From contig NZ_QTSZ01000009.1 in the NCBI RefSeq assembly GCF_003730295.1, forward strand, positions 1-64,000: a stretch of DNA of 64,000 nucleotides, in the 5' to 3' direction. This DNA comes from Ornithinibacillus gellani (lineage in GTDB: Bacteria > Bacillota > Bacilli > Bacillales > Amphibacillaceae). The notes under the pieces were generated by a model. It made no database searches, was not told the origin of the DNA, and worked only from the letters and a program-made list of their open reading frames with translations. Positions 7,825 through 16,468 of the stretch are shown here, in pieces. Made by a program: the position numbers and the translations under genes. Every line of letters starts with the position of its first letter. The first letter of the stretch is position 1.

Positions 7825-9066
7825 CTATCTGGAAAGTAATCCAATCACAAAGCCTTTTTTCCAATTACCCAGCTTATTATCTACAGTCTGTTTCCAAGAG
7901 AAATGCTCCCACTTCAGTGGCGTGATAAATACAGCCCCATCACGGAACTGCTCACTTTCCTTCGTTGCCAAACGCTCCCCTAAAGAAACACCCTTCGTAA
8001 TTTCGGTCATTTTTTCTTTTTGAATTCCTGTTTCAACACCTGTTAGCATCAGCTTTCCTTGTGCATTCATTTTCCAAATTTCATTCCCGAATAAAGCCGA
8101 GCGATCAATGGTCGTTGCCTTTAAAGATTCCCGAAGCACAATGGATAAATCAGCATGTAAGCCTGGTAAAAGCTGATCTAGTTCTTCTCCCTCTTCCTCT
8201 TCGTCAAAACTGATTTCCATTGGATACATGCTGCTCACAGATGATTCGCGTGAAGGCATCTCCGCCAGATGTGTCACAGTCCCGTTCAGCTCTTGTTTAT
8301 TGGCATCTAATACAACCTTTACCGCAAGGCCTTCATCTGTTTCAATTTGTTCAAGTTCTAACCGTTTCTTTTCATCTAGTTCACTTTCGACGTGCAGTTC
8401 GGTACCTTGAATTGTTAGTACTGGATCTGCCAATGATTTCGACACTTCCGTAATTAAACCTTCATAAGCACTTTCCACCGTAATTGTATCACCACTACCA
8501 TTCAATTCGGATAGTTGGGACTCCAAGCTGTTAAGCTCTGCCTGTTTTTGACCGAGTTCCTTCTGTTTTTCGGTAATAAACTGTTCCTTGATAAGCTCCG
8601 CTTCGGCCACATTTTGCGGTACCTCTAAGCGTTCCTCCTCCAGCTCGAGTACGATATCACCCGGTTGCTGTATCATATAAGCACTCATCGTTTGGATGGC
8701 AGACTCGATTGCCGAAATTTCTTCTTGTACCCGGCCCTTTTCACTATCTAATCTTGCTAAGGTTTCATAGTAATTGGTCGCTTTATAGGAGTATAAAGGA
8801 TCCCCAGCCTGAACAACATCTCCAGCCTCCACCAAAAATTCATGAAAGCTTCCTACGTTCTTATCAAAGTAAATATTTTCTTCATTACTAAATGTAATGA
8901 CACCTCTTGTATCCAAATATTCATATAAATCCTGTTCATACACCGCTGTCCAGTCTTTAACATGGGATAGACGTGATATTTTATCATCCTGATCTATGAC
9001 GATGAGTAAAATATTCAAACCAATAAATAAGATAATTGCAGCAATGATGATACGTCCCCATCTCAT
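7825..9066 (-). CDS. HlyD/MFP-type membrane fusion protein, YknX-like
   Basis: This 413-aa protein has one N-terminal membrane anchor (about 5-23), a biotinyl/lipoyl-like segment near residues 75-100, a coiled-coil hairpin (about 105-195, rich in Glu, Leu and Gln) and a beta-barrel region after it. This is the adaptor layout of ABC efflux systems. The ATG at 9066 overlaps the TGA of the upstream gene (ATGA), implying translational coupling. In B. subtilis, the Yip1 protein YknW, adaptor YknX, ATPase YknY and permease YknZ protect against SdpC toxin; here only the W-X pair is visible, so a partner ATPase and permease may lie elsewhere. Confidence 0.75.
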   Translation of the reverse strand: MRWGRIIIAAIILFIGLNILLIVIDQDDKISRLSHVKDWTAVYEQDLYEYLDTRGVITFSNEENIYFDKNVGSFHEFLVEAGDVVQAGDPLYSYKATNYYETLARLDSEKGRVQEEISAIESAIQTMSAYMIQQPGDIVLELEEERLEVPQNVAEAELIKEQFITEKQKELGQKQAELNSLESQLSELNGSGDTITVESAYEGLITEVSKSLADPVLTIQGTELHVESELDEKKRLELEQIETDEGLAVKVVLDANKQELNGTVTHLAEMPSRESSVSSMYPMEISFDEEEEGEELDQLLPGLHADLSIVLRESLKATTIDRSALFGNEIWKMNAQGKLMLTGVETGIQKEKMTEITKGVSLGERLATKESEQFRDGAVFITPLKWEHFSWKQTVDNKLGNWKKGFVIGLLSR

Positions 9067-9737
9067 CCGAACCACCCGCCAATCATATAGGTATCAAAAA
9101 AGCTCAGTGCCGCCGCAATCGCCCAATAAATAATATGTAAACCAAGCACAACGATTACCGTCTGGTTTTTCTTTAAATGTGACAGACTAGCTGTATAGGA
9201 TGTCTGGAACCATATCACCCAGATTTGGAAAATGGATATCGCACCAAAAAAAGCAATTACCCAATGAAGCTGTGTGATGTAAGAAATGATAATACCAAAG
9301 GAAAAAGGTGATACAAACCAATCCAAACCGCCATAAACCGCAATTGGAATCCAAAGTACCCGCTCCACCAATAATACCAACAGCACAACCTGTTGCATGG
9401 CTACTAGTTTTTGATACGGTATGTCTGTAAAAAGCAAGAAGACTAGCGGAGGAATAAACAGTACCGCACAAGCAAAAATGATAGAAAACAAGATTCTACC
9501 GACGATAAACCAGAATTTCTCGAATTCAAATTGTGATGCCTGTAATACCGCTGCATCACTGGATACGATATTTGTCCCAATTCCTAGATATGCCATCCAC
9601 CCATAAATGACCATACTGGCAAATACAAGTGCGACACACGTCCCCCATAGGTTGGTAATGCGCTCTGCCTTGCGAATACGAAACATATTATCATACATCG
9701 AAAACAATAGTTTAAAAACATTGATATGATAGGTCAT
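9063..9737 (-). CDS. Yip1-domain membrane protein, YknW-like
   Basis: This 224-aa protein has five or so hydrophobic spans (about 30-55, 85-110, 120-145, 160-180, 195-215), typical of the Yip1 domain. The start MTYHINVF has AAGGATG upstream; the longer frame starts inside this ribosome binding site. It forms a coupled two-gene unit with the YknX-like adaptor. A perfect 18-bp inverted repeat lies about 100 bases upstream. Confidence 0.7.
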   Translation of the reverse strand: MTYHINVFKLLFSMYDNMFRIRKAERITNLWGTCVALVFASMVIYGWMAYLGIGTNIVSSDAAVLQASQFEFEKFWFIVGRILFSIIFACAVLFIPPLVFLLFTDIPYQKLVAMQQVVLLVLLVERVLWIPIAVYGGLDWFVSPFSFGIIISYITQLHWVIAFFGAISIFQIWVIWFQTSYTASLSHLKKNQTVIVVLGLHIIYWAIAAALSFFDTYMIGGWFG

Positions 9738-9835
9738 TGACAACATCCTTCTGTGCGTAATATCTGTTAATGATTACCTCTCCATGTTACCCCATTTTCC
9801 GATTATTTCCCATCTTTTTCTGCATATTTTGTATA

Positions 9836-9853
9836 ATAGGAAATTTTTCCTAT
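9836..9853. promoter_or_regulatory. 18-bp inverted repeat upstream of the YknW-like gene
   Basis: ATAGGAAA-TT-TTTCCTAT is a perfect inverted repeat overlapping a TATTAT hexamer on the minus strand. It could be an operator over the promoter of the gene pair; no regulator gene is adjacent. Confidence 0.4.
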
Positions 9854-9931
9854 TCCTTCATACGGCTCATTCATATTCTCATAGAAACATCCGTTAAGGC
9901 GGCAACAATGGATAAGGGGCTTTGTTTTAAA

Positions 9932-9976
9932 TAAAAATGCAGACAAATCCATTGTACGGATGTAGCCTGCATTTCT
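9932..9976 (-). terminator. terminator of the PspA-YdjGHI operon
   Basis: AAATGCAG(G) pairs with CTGCATTT with an extra inner stem (ATCC/GGAT); a T-rich tail follows on the minus strand. It lies about 80 bases past the last gene of the operon. Confidence 0.7.
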
Positions 9977-10052
9977 ACGTTATATTCATCTTTTGTATAT
10001 TCAAAGCTGAACCAATTTTAGCATCAAAATCCTATCATTCTACGACTTGGAA

Positions 10053-11072
10053 TTATGACGTTAGCTTTTGGCCACAGTTGGAGCAGAAATTGGCTCCACC
10101 GGTTTTTTCACCGCAATTTGGACAGAAGTTTGGTACCTTGCCATCACCTGATGATGCGCCTTGTGAAGGTGATGCTTGCCCTTGATTATTATTCTGTCCC
10201 TGATTACCTTGGTTTCCTTGGGATTGTTGCTGGTTCATATTTTTCATCATTTCGTTTGCAACGTTCATTCCCATCATCATACCAGCCATATCAGATGCTG
10301 CACCGCCGCCTTTTACCTTTCCGGAAGCAATGCCATCTGTCATCGATACCTGCTGATATCTGCCAACATCACCAATCATGCCATGGGATGCAGTTTTGGT
10401 TATCATATCCTGAATTTCTTTCGGATAATTAAAGCTCATGATTTGGAAGCTGGTGATGGTCATTCCGCTATCGATGATCTGCATATCCAGGTCTTCCTGG
10501 ATCCCTTGCGCAATTTCAAATGCATTTGCCTGCAGATTAAACATATCCTTCCCTTCTTTGCTGATCCACTTCATTAAAAGCTGATCCAGAATAGAAGTAA
10601 TCCGGATTTTGACATCTTCTACAAGATAACTATTTTTCACACCAGCAATCTTATCAATAAGAGATACATAGTCATTCACTTTAAAGGTAAACGTTCCATT
10701 TGCTCGAATCGGCATACCGCCCGGAAGCTGTTGTGTTGGAATGTTAATCGCATTTTTCGTACCCCATTTGACAACAAATTCCTTCGTATTAACGAATAAA
10801 ACTTCAACACGCATGCCACTATTAAAACCAAATTTAAAACCTTTTAACGTGGATAAGAATGGAATGATTTGGGAATCAATGCTGTATTCCCCTTCATCCT
10901 CAAAAATTCCTTCAATTTTACCATGGTTTAAAAAGATTGCATCCTGTCCCGGACGAATGATAAGCTTACTTCCTTTTTTAATTTCACGATTGCTCCACTT
11001 CCAAAAAATCATATCATCGCGAAATTCTTCCCATTCCACAACGTTGGCAAATTGCCCTCTAAATAAAGACAT
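10053..11072 (-). CDS. ydjI: SPFH/band-7 domain protein with C-terminal zinc ribbon, YdjI-like
   Basis: This 339-aa protein has an SPFH (band 7) domain over about residues 20-230, then an Ala/Gly/Met- and Gln/Asn-rich linker, and a C-terminal zinc ribbon with two CxxCG knuckles (NFCPNCGEK and NFCSNCGQK). B. subtilis YdjI has this architecture and works with PspA in membrane stress, probably helping bring PspA to the membrane. The start MSLFRGQF is chosen for its GGAGAGGATGGA site. It is the last gene of a four-gene operon in the same order as B. subtilis pspA-ydjG-ydjH-ydjI. Confidence 0.85.
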   Translation of the reverse strand: MSLFRGQFANVVEWEEFRDDMIFWKWSNREIKKGSKLIIRPGQDAIFLNHGKIEGIFEDEGEYSIDSQIIPFLSTLKGFKFGFNSGMRVEVLFVNTKEFVVKWGTKNAINIPTQQLPGGMPIRANGTFTFKVNDYVSLIDKIAGVKNSYLVEDVKIRITSILDQLLMKWISKEGKDMFNLQANAFEIAQGIQEDLDMQIIDSGMTITSFQIMSFNYPKEIQDMITKTASHGMIGDVGRYQQVSMTDGIASGKVKGGGAASDMAGMMMGMNVANEMMKNMNQQQSQGNQGNQGQNNNQGQASPSQGASSGDGKVPNFCPNCGEKTGGANFCSNCGQKLTS

Positions 11073-11111
11073 ATTCCATCCATCCTCTCCGTACATCATC
11101 TATTCTCTGTA

Positions 11112-11915
11112 TCAAAACTTTCCTCTACTACCACTATAGGAGCTACCGCCGCGGGTCACCCCACCGCCGCCTCCACGGCTACCGCCACTACTATTATTTT
11201 TAGGCTTTCTCCGCTTGGTTACAGATGTTCGTACATATACATCACGGCGTTGAACGACCCTGGATTTATTTGCGTCACTATAGGTCCGCCCGCTTACTGT
11301 AACCTTTCCGCCTGAATTATAAAGCATTTTTCCGACAACAACAACCCCAAGTCCAACAGAGATCGCCAATTGGAACAATGTACTGAAGAATATGTTGTCA
11401 GGGTCTACCCCTTCACGATAACCCATATACTTGTAGCTTGATTTAATATATTGCGAAAAAGCATCAAAATAATCGCCACGTGATAGCGCAGGGGTAATCT
11501 TTTCCCGCACCAAATCTGCCCGATTATCATCAAGCAGTCGTTCGCCTTCTCCAAAACCTGTCACCATTACATCACGTTCTGACATATCCATCGTCAGCAT
11601 AACAGCGTTGCCCTTTGGCTTGTCATAGCCAAATTCTTTTTCATCATACGTGTCTCCCATAAAATCTTCTATATCTTTACCATCTGCATCTTTAGAAGTA
11701 AGAATGATGAAATCCGTTTCACGCTTTTCACTATATTTTGCAGATAATGCCTCCAGCTCTGTAACTTCTTCCTTCGTTAATAAACCGGCATCATCAAATA
11801 CACGTTGTTTGGCTTCTGGTGCAGCGTGGGTGGGGGTAGATAAAGCTGTTATTGAAAATAAAAGGATGGTTAAGCAGAAGACAATGCTTTTCCATAATGA
11901 CGATTGCCTCACCAT
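11112..11915 (-). CDS. ydjH: TPM-domain membrane protein, YdjH-like
   Basis: This 267-aa protein carries a signal peptide (about 1-31, cleavage near THA-AP), a TPM domain (about 35-165; motif RVFDDAGLLT at its start), one membrane helix (about 180-200), and a basic then Gly/Ser-rich tail (GGSRGGGGG). TPM domains face the cell exterior and are common in envelope stress operons. GGGAGGTGGGCT precedes the ATG, and the start overlaps the end of ydjG by 7 bases. Confidence 0.82.
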   Translation of the reverse strand: MVRQSSLWKSIVFCLTILLFSITALSTPTHAAPEAKQRVFDDAGLLTKEEVTELEALSAKYSEKRETDFIILTSKDADGKDIEDFMGDTYDEKEFGYDKPKGNAVMLTMDMSERDVMVTGFGEGERLLDDNRADLVREKITPALSRGDYFDAFSQYIKSSYKYMGYREGVDPDNIFFSTLFQLAISVGLGVVVVGKMLYNSGGKVTVSGRTYSDANKSRVVQRRDVYVRTSVTKRRKPKNNSSGGSRGGGGGVTRGGSSYSGSRGKF

Positions 11916-12937
11916 AGCCCACCTCCCATGATAAGCTGGATAATGCGCATCGCAATAAACGTGGAACCTGCGATACCGCCCACCCAGCCAGCAACCTTAC
12001 CATAGCTAATCGGCGGCCTTCCGACAACTTTTCCAGTCAGCCCATTCATTGCAAAGGTGTGCTCCTGTTTGTCATAATCATAATAAACCATCCAAACCGG
12101 CAATAAGACATACTGGGCCTTCTTTTGTTTCGTATCAATCTGTTTATTCGTATAGCGAACAGATGAATATCCAGTTACCGTTGAGCTAATATAAGTATCC
12201 ACATATTTCTTTACCCGTGATTTAACCCGAGGAAATAATTCCTTATCATCATAATTGTATTTTTCGGCAATATAGCCTGCTAAGTACGGGGTTTTAAATT
12301 CCTTTAATTTACCATAATCATACGGCTCCAGTTTATCCATTAGTTCATCATTCATCTTTTCTGAAGCATCCACAGGTACCTTCACATAATGTAGATCGAT
12401 ATCCCGATACACGTCGTAATATTTGGTCTCGGTATAGATATAGTCGCCTCTTGTATAGGTGCGGACTCGCGTTCCCACGGCCTGAACATCTGCGCGACTA
12501 TTTAAATCATACAACCAAAATGGGACATATAATCCGGTAATGCCTTTAATGCGATTTGCGGTCATAAAGCCCCTTGGTGTTAATCTTCCTTTATTACACC
12601 ACTTTACAAACGCTGCTTTTGCCTCATCCTTGCTGATCGTGAAAGGAATAACCTTGGCTGGTGCCAATGCTCCTGACAGCCGATCGCCAAGGACGACGCC
12701 TGCCCCACAAAAGCTGCATGTTGTTGCGGTCGTATCTGCTTCCGTTATGATGACCGCACCACAGTTTTTACAATGGTATTCTTTTGCCTCTTCCTCAGTA
12801 AAGGTTGATTGAATATAATCATCTGAAAACTCCTCAATGTTGTCCTGTCTGCCACAGCTTTCACAGGATAGCATTCCAGATTCACTATCAAAAGCCATAT
12901 CGGAACCACAGTTTGGACATTTGTACTGAAGTAGCAT
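11909..12937 (-). CDS. ydjG: zinc-ribbon membrane protein, YdjG-like
   Basis: This is a TFIIB-type zinc-ribbon protein of 342 aa. CxxC pairs are visible at YKCPNCG and LSCESCG (about residues 5-30) and a second set at YHCKNCG and TCSFCG (about 48-78), and a membrane helix lies near the C-terminus (about 318-337). The start MLLQYK is chosen because GGAGGGGGG lies seven bases upstream. It is the second gene of the PspA operon; in B. subtilis YdjG and YdjH form a membrane complex with YdjI that recruits PspA. Confidence 0.83.
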   Translation of the reverse strand: MLLQYKCPNCGSDMAFDSESGMLSCESCGRQDNIEEFSDDYIQSTFTEEEAKEYHCKNCGAVIITEADTTATTCSFCGAGVVLGDRLSGALAPAKVIPFTISKDEAKAAFVKWCNKGRLTPRGFMTANRIKGITGLYVPFWLYDLNSRADVQAVGTRVRTYTRGDYIYTETKYYDVYRDIDLHYVKVPVDASEKMNDELMDKLEPYDYGKLKEFKTPYLAGYIAEKYNYDDKELFPRVKSRVKKYVDTYISSTVTGYSSVRYTNKQIDTKQKKAQYVLLPVWMVYYDYDKQEHTFAMNGLTGKVVGRPPISYGKVAGWVGGIAGSTFIAMRIIQLIMGGGLW

Positions 12938-12970
12938 ATCGCTTCCCCCCTCCATCATCTCTAGTGGAAT

Positions 12971-13002
12971 AAAAAGCTGTAGCCTAAGCTACAGCTTTTT
13001 TC
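12971..13002. terminator. internal terminator after pspA
   Basis: AAAAAGCTGTAGC pairs with GCTACAGCTTTTT around a CTAA loop. Because ydjGHI lie just downstream without a visible promoter of their own, it probably acts as a partial terminator that gives more PspA than YdjG-I (inference). Confidence 0.8.
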
Positions 13003-13012
13003 ATGCAACAAC

Positions 13013-13693
13013 TTATTCGTCAGATAGGTTTAACTGCTTTTTTAACTCTGCCAGTTCATCATCTACGTCACTCGTTGTATCATATTTCGCTGTCAGGTCT
13101 TTTATGTCATCCTTTGGTCCGCTGTTCAGCTCAGCCATTGCATTTGCTTCATCCAATGACTTGTTCACTTTTTCTTCCATTCGTGTAAACGCATTAATGG
13201 AAGCATTCGAGCCTGCAACAGATTCTCCAACCTTATTCATGCGCTGACGTGTTTTTGCAACGGCAGCCTTTCCTTTAATTACCGCACGGCGTGACTCCAA
13301 TTCACCAATATCTGCAACTAATTTATCATGCATTTGGCGCATTTGCTGTGCATTTGCAGTTGCCAGCTCGTAGGATTGCTGCAGCTCAGCCTCTTTTGCT
13401 GTTAGTGCTGATTTCTTCTCCAAAAACTTTCTTGCATCATCTTCATTACCAGCTTCTAAAGCCTTAACCGCATATTTTTGCATTTTGGCTACTTCAGCCA
13501 CGGCATCATCCAATGCTCTTCTCGCACGTTGCTCCTCTGCCATGATGGAAGCAGTTTCGGCCTTTACCTTACCAAGGTCATTATTCAAGTTTCTTAAGTA
13601 TTGATCCACCATTTTTCCTGGATCCTCTGCTTTATCCAGCAGTGCGTTAATATTGCTTGCCATAATATCTTTAAAACGTGTTAAAATACTCAT
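13013..13693 (-). CDS. pspA: phage shock protein A homologue
   Basis: This is a 226-aa PspA/IM30 family protein, almost all coiled coil, starting MSILTRFKDIMASNINALLD with the amphipathic membrane-binding helix. The chain is rich in Ala, Glu, Lys and Gln throughout. PspA proteins polymerise on damaged membrane and limit proton leak. AAAGGAGAGATG precedes the start. It is the first gene behind a near-perfect sigma-W promoter, matching B. subtilis pspA (formerly ydjF), a known sigma-W target. Confidence 0.9.
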   Translation of the reverse strand: MSILTRFKDIMASNINALLDKAEDPGKMVDQYLRNLNNDLGKVKAETASIMAEEQRARRALDDAVAEVAKMQKYAVKALEAGNEDDARKFLEKKSALTAKEAELQQSYELATANAQQMRQMHDKLVADIGELESRRAVIKGKAAVAKTRQRMNKVGESVAGSNASINAFTRMEEKVNKSLDEANAMAELNSGPKDDIKDLTAKYDTTSDVDDELAELKKQLNLSDE

Positions 13694-13800
13694 CCTACAT
13701 CTCTCCTTTAATATATTGATAGCAGTGCAAACTGCTTCGATATCACATTACTTTTTTGCTCGAGCGGTGCAGAACCAGTTTAACTGGCTGCAGTTAATTA

Positions 13801-13827
13801 TACGATTCAAATATATAAAAGGTTTCA
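13801..13827 (-). promoter_or_regulatory. sigma-W promoter of the pspA operon
   Basis: On the minus strand, TGAAACCTTT is followed by CGTATAA, with 17 bases between TGAAAC and CGTA. This matches the sigma-W consensus (TGAAAC, spacer of about 16-17, CGTA) in both boxes. It is about 110 bases upstream of pspA. Confidence 0.8.
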
Positions 13828-13840
13828 CAAAATTTTACTT

Positions 13841-13996
13841 TTTCCACAGATTAACTGGCTGTAAGGCCCCCACTCTTCAAAAATTTTTGTTCATAACAAG
13901 AATTGTAAGGGGGGCAACAGCCAGTAAAGGCCTGATTGGTTCAACTAACAATCAGTGGGAAAGTGCGAAAACCCCCACTGATTGAGTTTCACTTTA
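13841..13996 (-). repeat. dispersed intergenic repeat, copy B (longest)
   Basis: This is the fullest copy of the family, in inverse orientation to the other three. Read on the minus strand it holds the head (AAAGTGAAACTCAATCAGTG), a hairpin of CAGTGGGGG with CCCACTG, GATTGTTAGTTGAA, GGCCTTTACTGGCTGTTG, TTACAATTCTTGTTAT, and the tail TTACAGCCAGTTAATCTGTG. It lies between the pspA promoter and the Eis-like gene's 3' end and may also act as a terminator for the latter. Confidence 0.8.
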
Positions 13997-14035
13997 TTTT
14001 ATTCTATCGAATTGCCAGCTTGCTTTCAATCTATT

Positions 14036-15205
14036 TTAGAAATAGTCTGACGTATATGTTTGCTGGGCTGGAATCCACGTTTCTAAATGCTGAACAGCTA
14101 GTGGATCTCCCTTCATCTTTTCTAAAGATAGTAATTCCAAAGGTCGTGTAAAACCAAGCATAATCGTCGTCAATTGCTGAATCGACACTTCTATCACCGA
14201 TGCAGGCTTTTCTTGCGTGTCAAGGCGCTGGACATCTACGCCATTTTGTCCTGGTTTCAATTGGTATAATCCACTATTTTCATCTACAAAATCATCTATT
14301 ACCGATAAAAAGATTGCTTCTGTTCCTGCTGTAAAAGGATATTGCTTTAGGAACGCTAAAACATCGACGATTCGTGCCATAAAATAAGGTCTTATTTCTT
14401 GCTGGAAACGCGGATTATCCACAAGCAGTGGGAGTGGATCATTTTCGGGAACAACCATGCTCACCTCTTTCGCCATCGAGTCATGATTAGCAATAAACTG
14501 CAGTAATTGCTTTTGACCATCCAAAGAGCAAAATGCCAGCTCGGACACCGTCACTTTATTATCCTTCACCTGATATAAAACATAACCATTCGCTGTTCCA
14601 TCTGCCGTATAAGCAACGGCAATATAATATTCTTTTCGTAGCACGCGCTGTTTCCACCACTGAACATCACGTGCCATCGCACCAGCAAACCGTTTCGCAT
14701 AGGAGGTGTACACGTCATCCAACACGGGATCATAATCTTTGATTCGCCTTACATAGCCCGTGGTGTCCCAATTCTTCCGCAGCACCTCGATAGGAATCGT
14801 GTAATGCTTTAAATTAAAGGCATGTTCCCAGCCATACTGTCGATAAAACGCATAAGAAAACGGCGCCAAAAATGAAACGACTTGACCGTGGTCCCGCATA
14901 TAATGAATGGCATGCTTCATGAGATGCTTTGCCATTCCTTGTCGGCGATATTCCGGCCATGTTGCGACAGAAGCAACCCCACCCATGCTAAATTTCCGGC
15001 CTTGTATGTACACTGATAACGGCAGCAAATGCAGTTTGGCAGCGATCTTTTCTCCATCCATCCAACCCCATATGGTATGACGTTTTGCATCCTCTATTTT
15101 CGCTGCAACCTCTGATTCGGCGAGCTCATATTGAAAAGCGAATTCAGATAGCTGAAATATTGCTTGATAGTCTGTTTCAATGTTTAAACGTTTAATTGCC
15201 TCCAT
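14036..15205 (-). CDS. Eis-like GNAT N-acetyltransferase
   Basis: This 389-aa protein has an N-terminal GNAT fold with the acetyl-CoA loop near RRQGMAKHL (about residues 82-90) and a second acetyltransferase-like and SCP2-like C-terminal half, the layout of the Eis (enhanced intracellular survival) family. Eis enzymes acetylate amines, including aminoglycosides and polyamines in some species; the substrate here is unknown. GGGAGGATATAT precedes the ATG. It is a single gene with no operon partners. Confidence 0.8.
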   Translation of the reverse strand: MEAIKRLNIETDYQAIFQLSEFAFQYELAESEVAAKIEDAKRHTIWGWMDGEKIAAKLHLLPLSVYIQGRKFSMGGVASVATWPEYRRQGMAKHLMKHAIHYMRDHGQVVSFLAPFSYAFYRQYGWEHAFNLKHYTIPIEVLRKNWDTTGYVRRIKDYDPVLDDVYTSYAKRFAGAMARDVQWWKQRVLRKEYYIAVAYTADGTANGYVLYQVKDNKVTVSELAFCSLDGQKQLLQFIANHDSMAKEVSMVVPENDPLPLLVDNPRFQQEIRPYFMARIVDVLAFLKQYPFTAGTEAIFLSVIDDFVDENSGLYQLKPGQNGVDVQRLDTQEKPASVIEVSIQQLTTIMLGFTRPLELLSLEKMKGDPLAVQHLETWIPAQQTYTSDYF

Positions 15206-15274
15206 ATATATCCTCCCAACAATGACTTATTTCTTTTCATCCTATATACTATTCGAAAAATTCGCCAGTCAAAA

Positions 15275-15310
15275 GAAAAAAACATCCGGCTCCTATAAGC
15301 CGAATGTTTC
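15275..15310 (-). terminator. terminator of the SAM-riboswitch operon
   Basis: ACATTCGGCTTATA pairs imperfectly with AGCCGGATGT on the minus strand and is followed by TTTTTTTC, just past the MetE-like gene. Confidence 0.8.
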
Positions 15311-15322
15311 TTCTTTCCAATA

Positions 15323-16435
15323 TTAATCTTCCCAAATTTCTTTTGCAACCTCTACAATATATGCGAGTTTTTTCCACTGTTCTTCTTCTGTTAGCTTGTT
15401 GCCATGATGCGTCGAAGCAAAACCGCATTGTGGACTGATACACAACTGATCCAAAGGTACATATTTCGCGGCTTCCGCTACACGCGCTTTGATCGCATCT
15501 TTATCCTCCAGCTCCCCAGTTTTTGATGTGAATACACCTAATACAACACGTGGTCCGCCTTTTGGAATATGAGCTAGCGGCTGAAAGTCTCCAGAACGTT
15601 CGTCATCATACTCCAGGAAGAATCCATTTACTTTTTCCTTCGCTAAAAGCGTAGGCGCAATCCATTCATAGCTGCCTTCAAACGCCCAAGTAGACTGATA
15701 GTTTCCGCGACATAAATGCGTAGTAACAACTAAATCTTCTGGTTTCCCTTCCAATACGCCGTTTATCACTTCTAACGCAAGATCAATCGCTGCCTGACGA
15801 TCTTCATCACTATCGAATTTAATGGTAGTAGAAGACAATCCCGCAATATACACATCGTCCAACTGTAAATAACGTACCCCCGCATCATAAAATGCTTGAA
15901 GTGCATCCCGATAGGCTTGGATAATATCCGCTGCAAATTCCTCTACTGTTGGATATATTTCCACATTACGAATTTCCGGATGAAATAATTGATTTGGACT
16001 TGGAATGGTTTGTTTTGCTACGGCACGCCCGCCAACAATTTCGTGAAATTCCTTATAATCCTGAATAAATGGATGGTCCTTGGAGAATGAAATCTTTCCC
16101 GAGTTACGGACATTATATCGCTCTGTTTCTACACCACCATGGAAGGAATAACCTGCCTCAGGTACATAGCCTTCAAAACCATTTAAATGCTCCAGGAAAT
16201 CCAAATGCCACCATGATCTTCTAAATTCACCATCTGTAACAAGCTCCAGCCCAGCCTCAATTTGTTTATCCACAATACGTTTAATTTCTTCTGTTTCTAT
16301 TGTACGTAATTCCGTTGCAGAAATGCTTCCCGTTTTTAAATTTTTTCTCGCTTCATGCAGACGCTCCGGTCGTAATAAGCTTCCTACGTGATCTGCGCGA
16401 AATGGCGCTTTAGTTGCTGTAATTGTGTTTGTCAT
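15323..16435 (-). CDS. MetE-like cobalamin-independent methyltransferase (YxjG/YxjH type)
   Basis: This 370-aa protein equals the C-terminal catalytic half of MetE, starting FRADHVGSLLRPERL. It shows the zinc-site pattern: TTHLCRGNY (His and Cys, about residues 240-245), a Glu in the FLEYDDERSG region, and SPQCGFAS (Cys, near 336). B. subtilis YxjG and YxjH have the same length and are S-box controlled. The likely role is methyl transfer in methionine synthesis or recycling, with a folate or other methyl donor not determined. It lies 33 bases downstream of the cyclase gene and under the same SAM riboswitch. Confidence 0.85.
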   Translation of the reverse strand: MTNTITATKAPFRADHVGSLLRPERLHEARKNLKTGSISATELRTIETEEIKRIVDKQIEAGLELVTDGEFRRSWWHLDFLEHLNGFEGYVPEAGYSFHGGVETERYNVRNSGKISFSKDHPFIQDYKEFHEIVGGRAVAKQTIPSPNQLFHPEIRNVEIYPTVEEFAADIIQAYRDALQAFYDAGVRYLQLDDVYIAGLSSTTIKFDSDEDRQAAIDLALEVINGVLEGKPEDLVVTTHLCRGNYQSTWAFEGSYEWIAPTLLAKEKVNGFFLEYDDERSGDFQPLAHIPKGGPRVVLGVFTSKTGELEDKDAIKARVAEAAKYVPLDQLCISPQCGFASTHHGNKLTEEEQWKKLAYIVEVAKEIWED

Positions 16436-16468
16436 GTTCGTTTCCTTCTTTCTATTTTTTTATATTTT

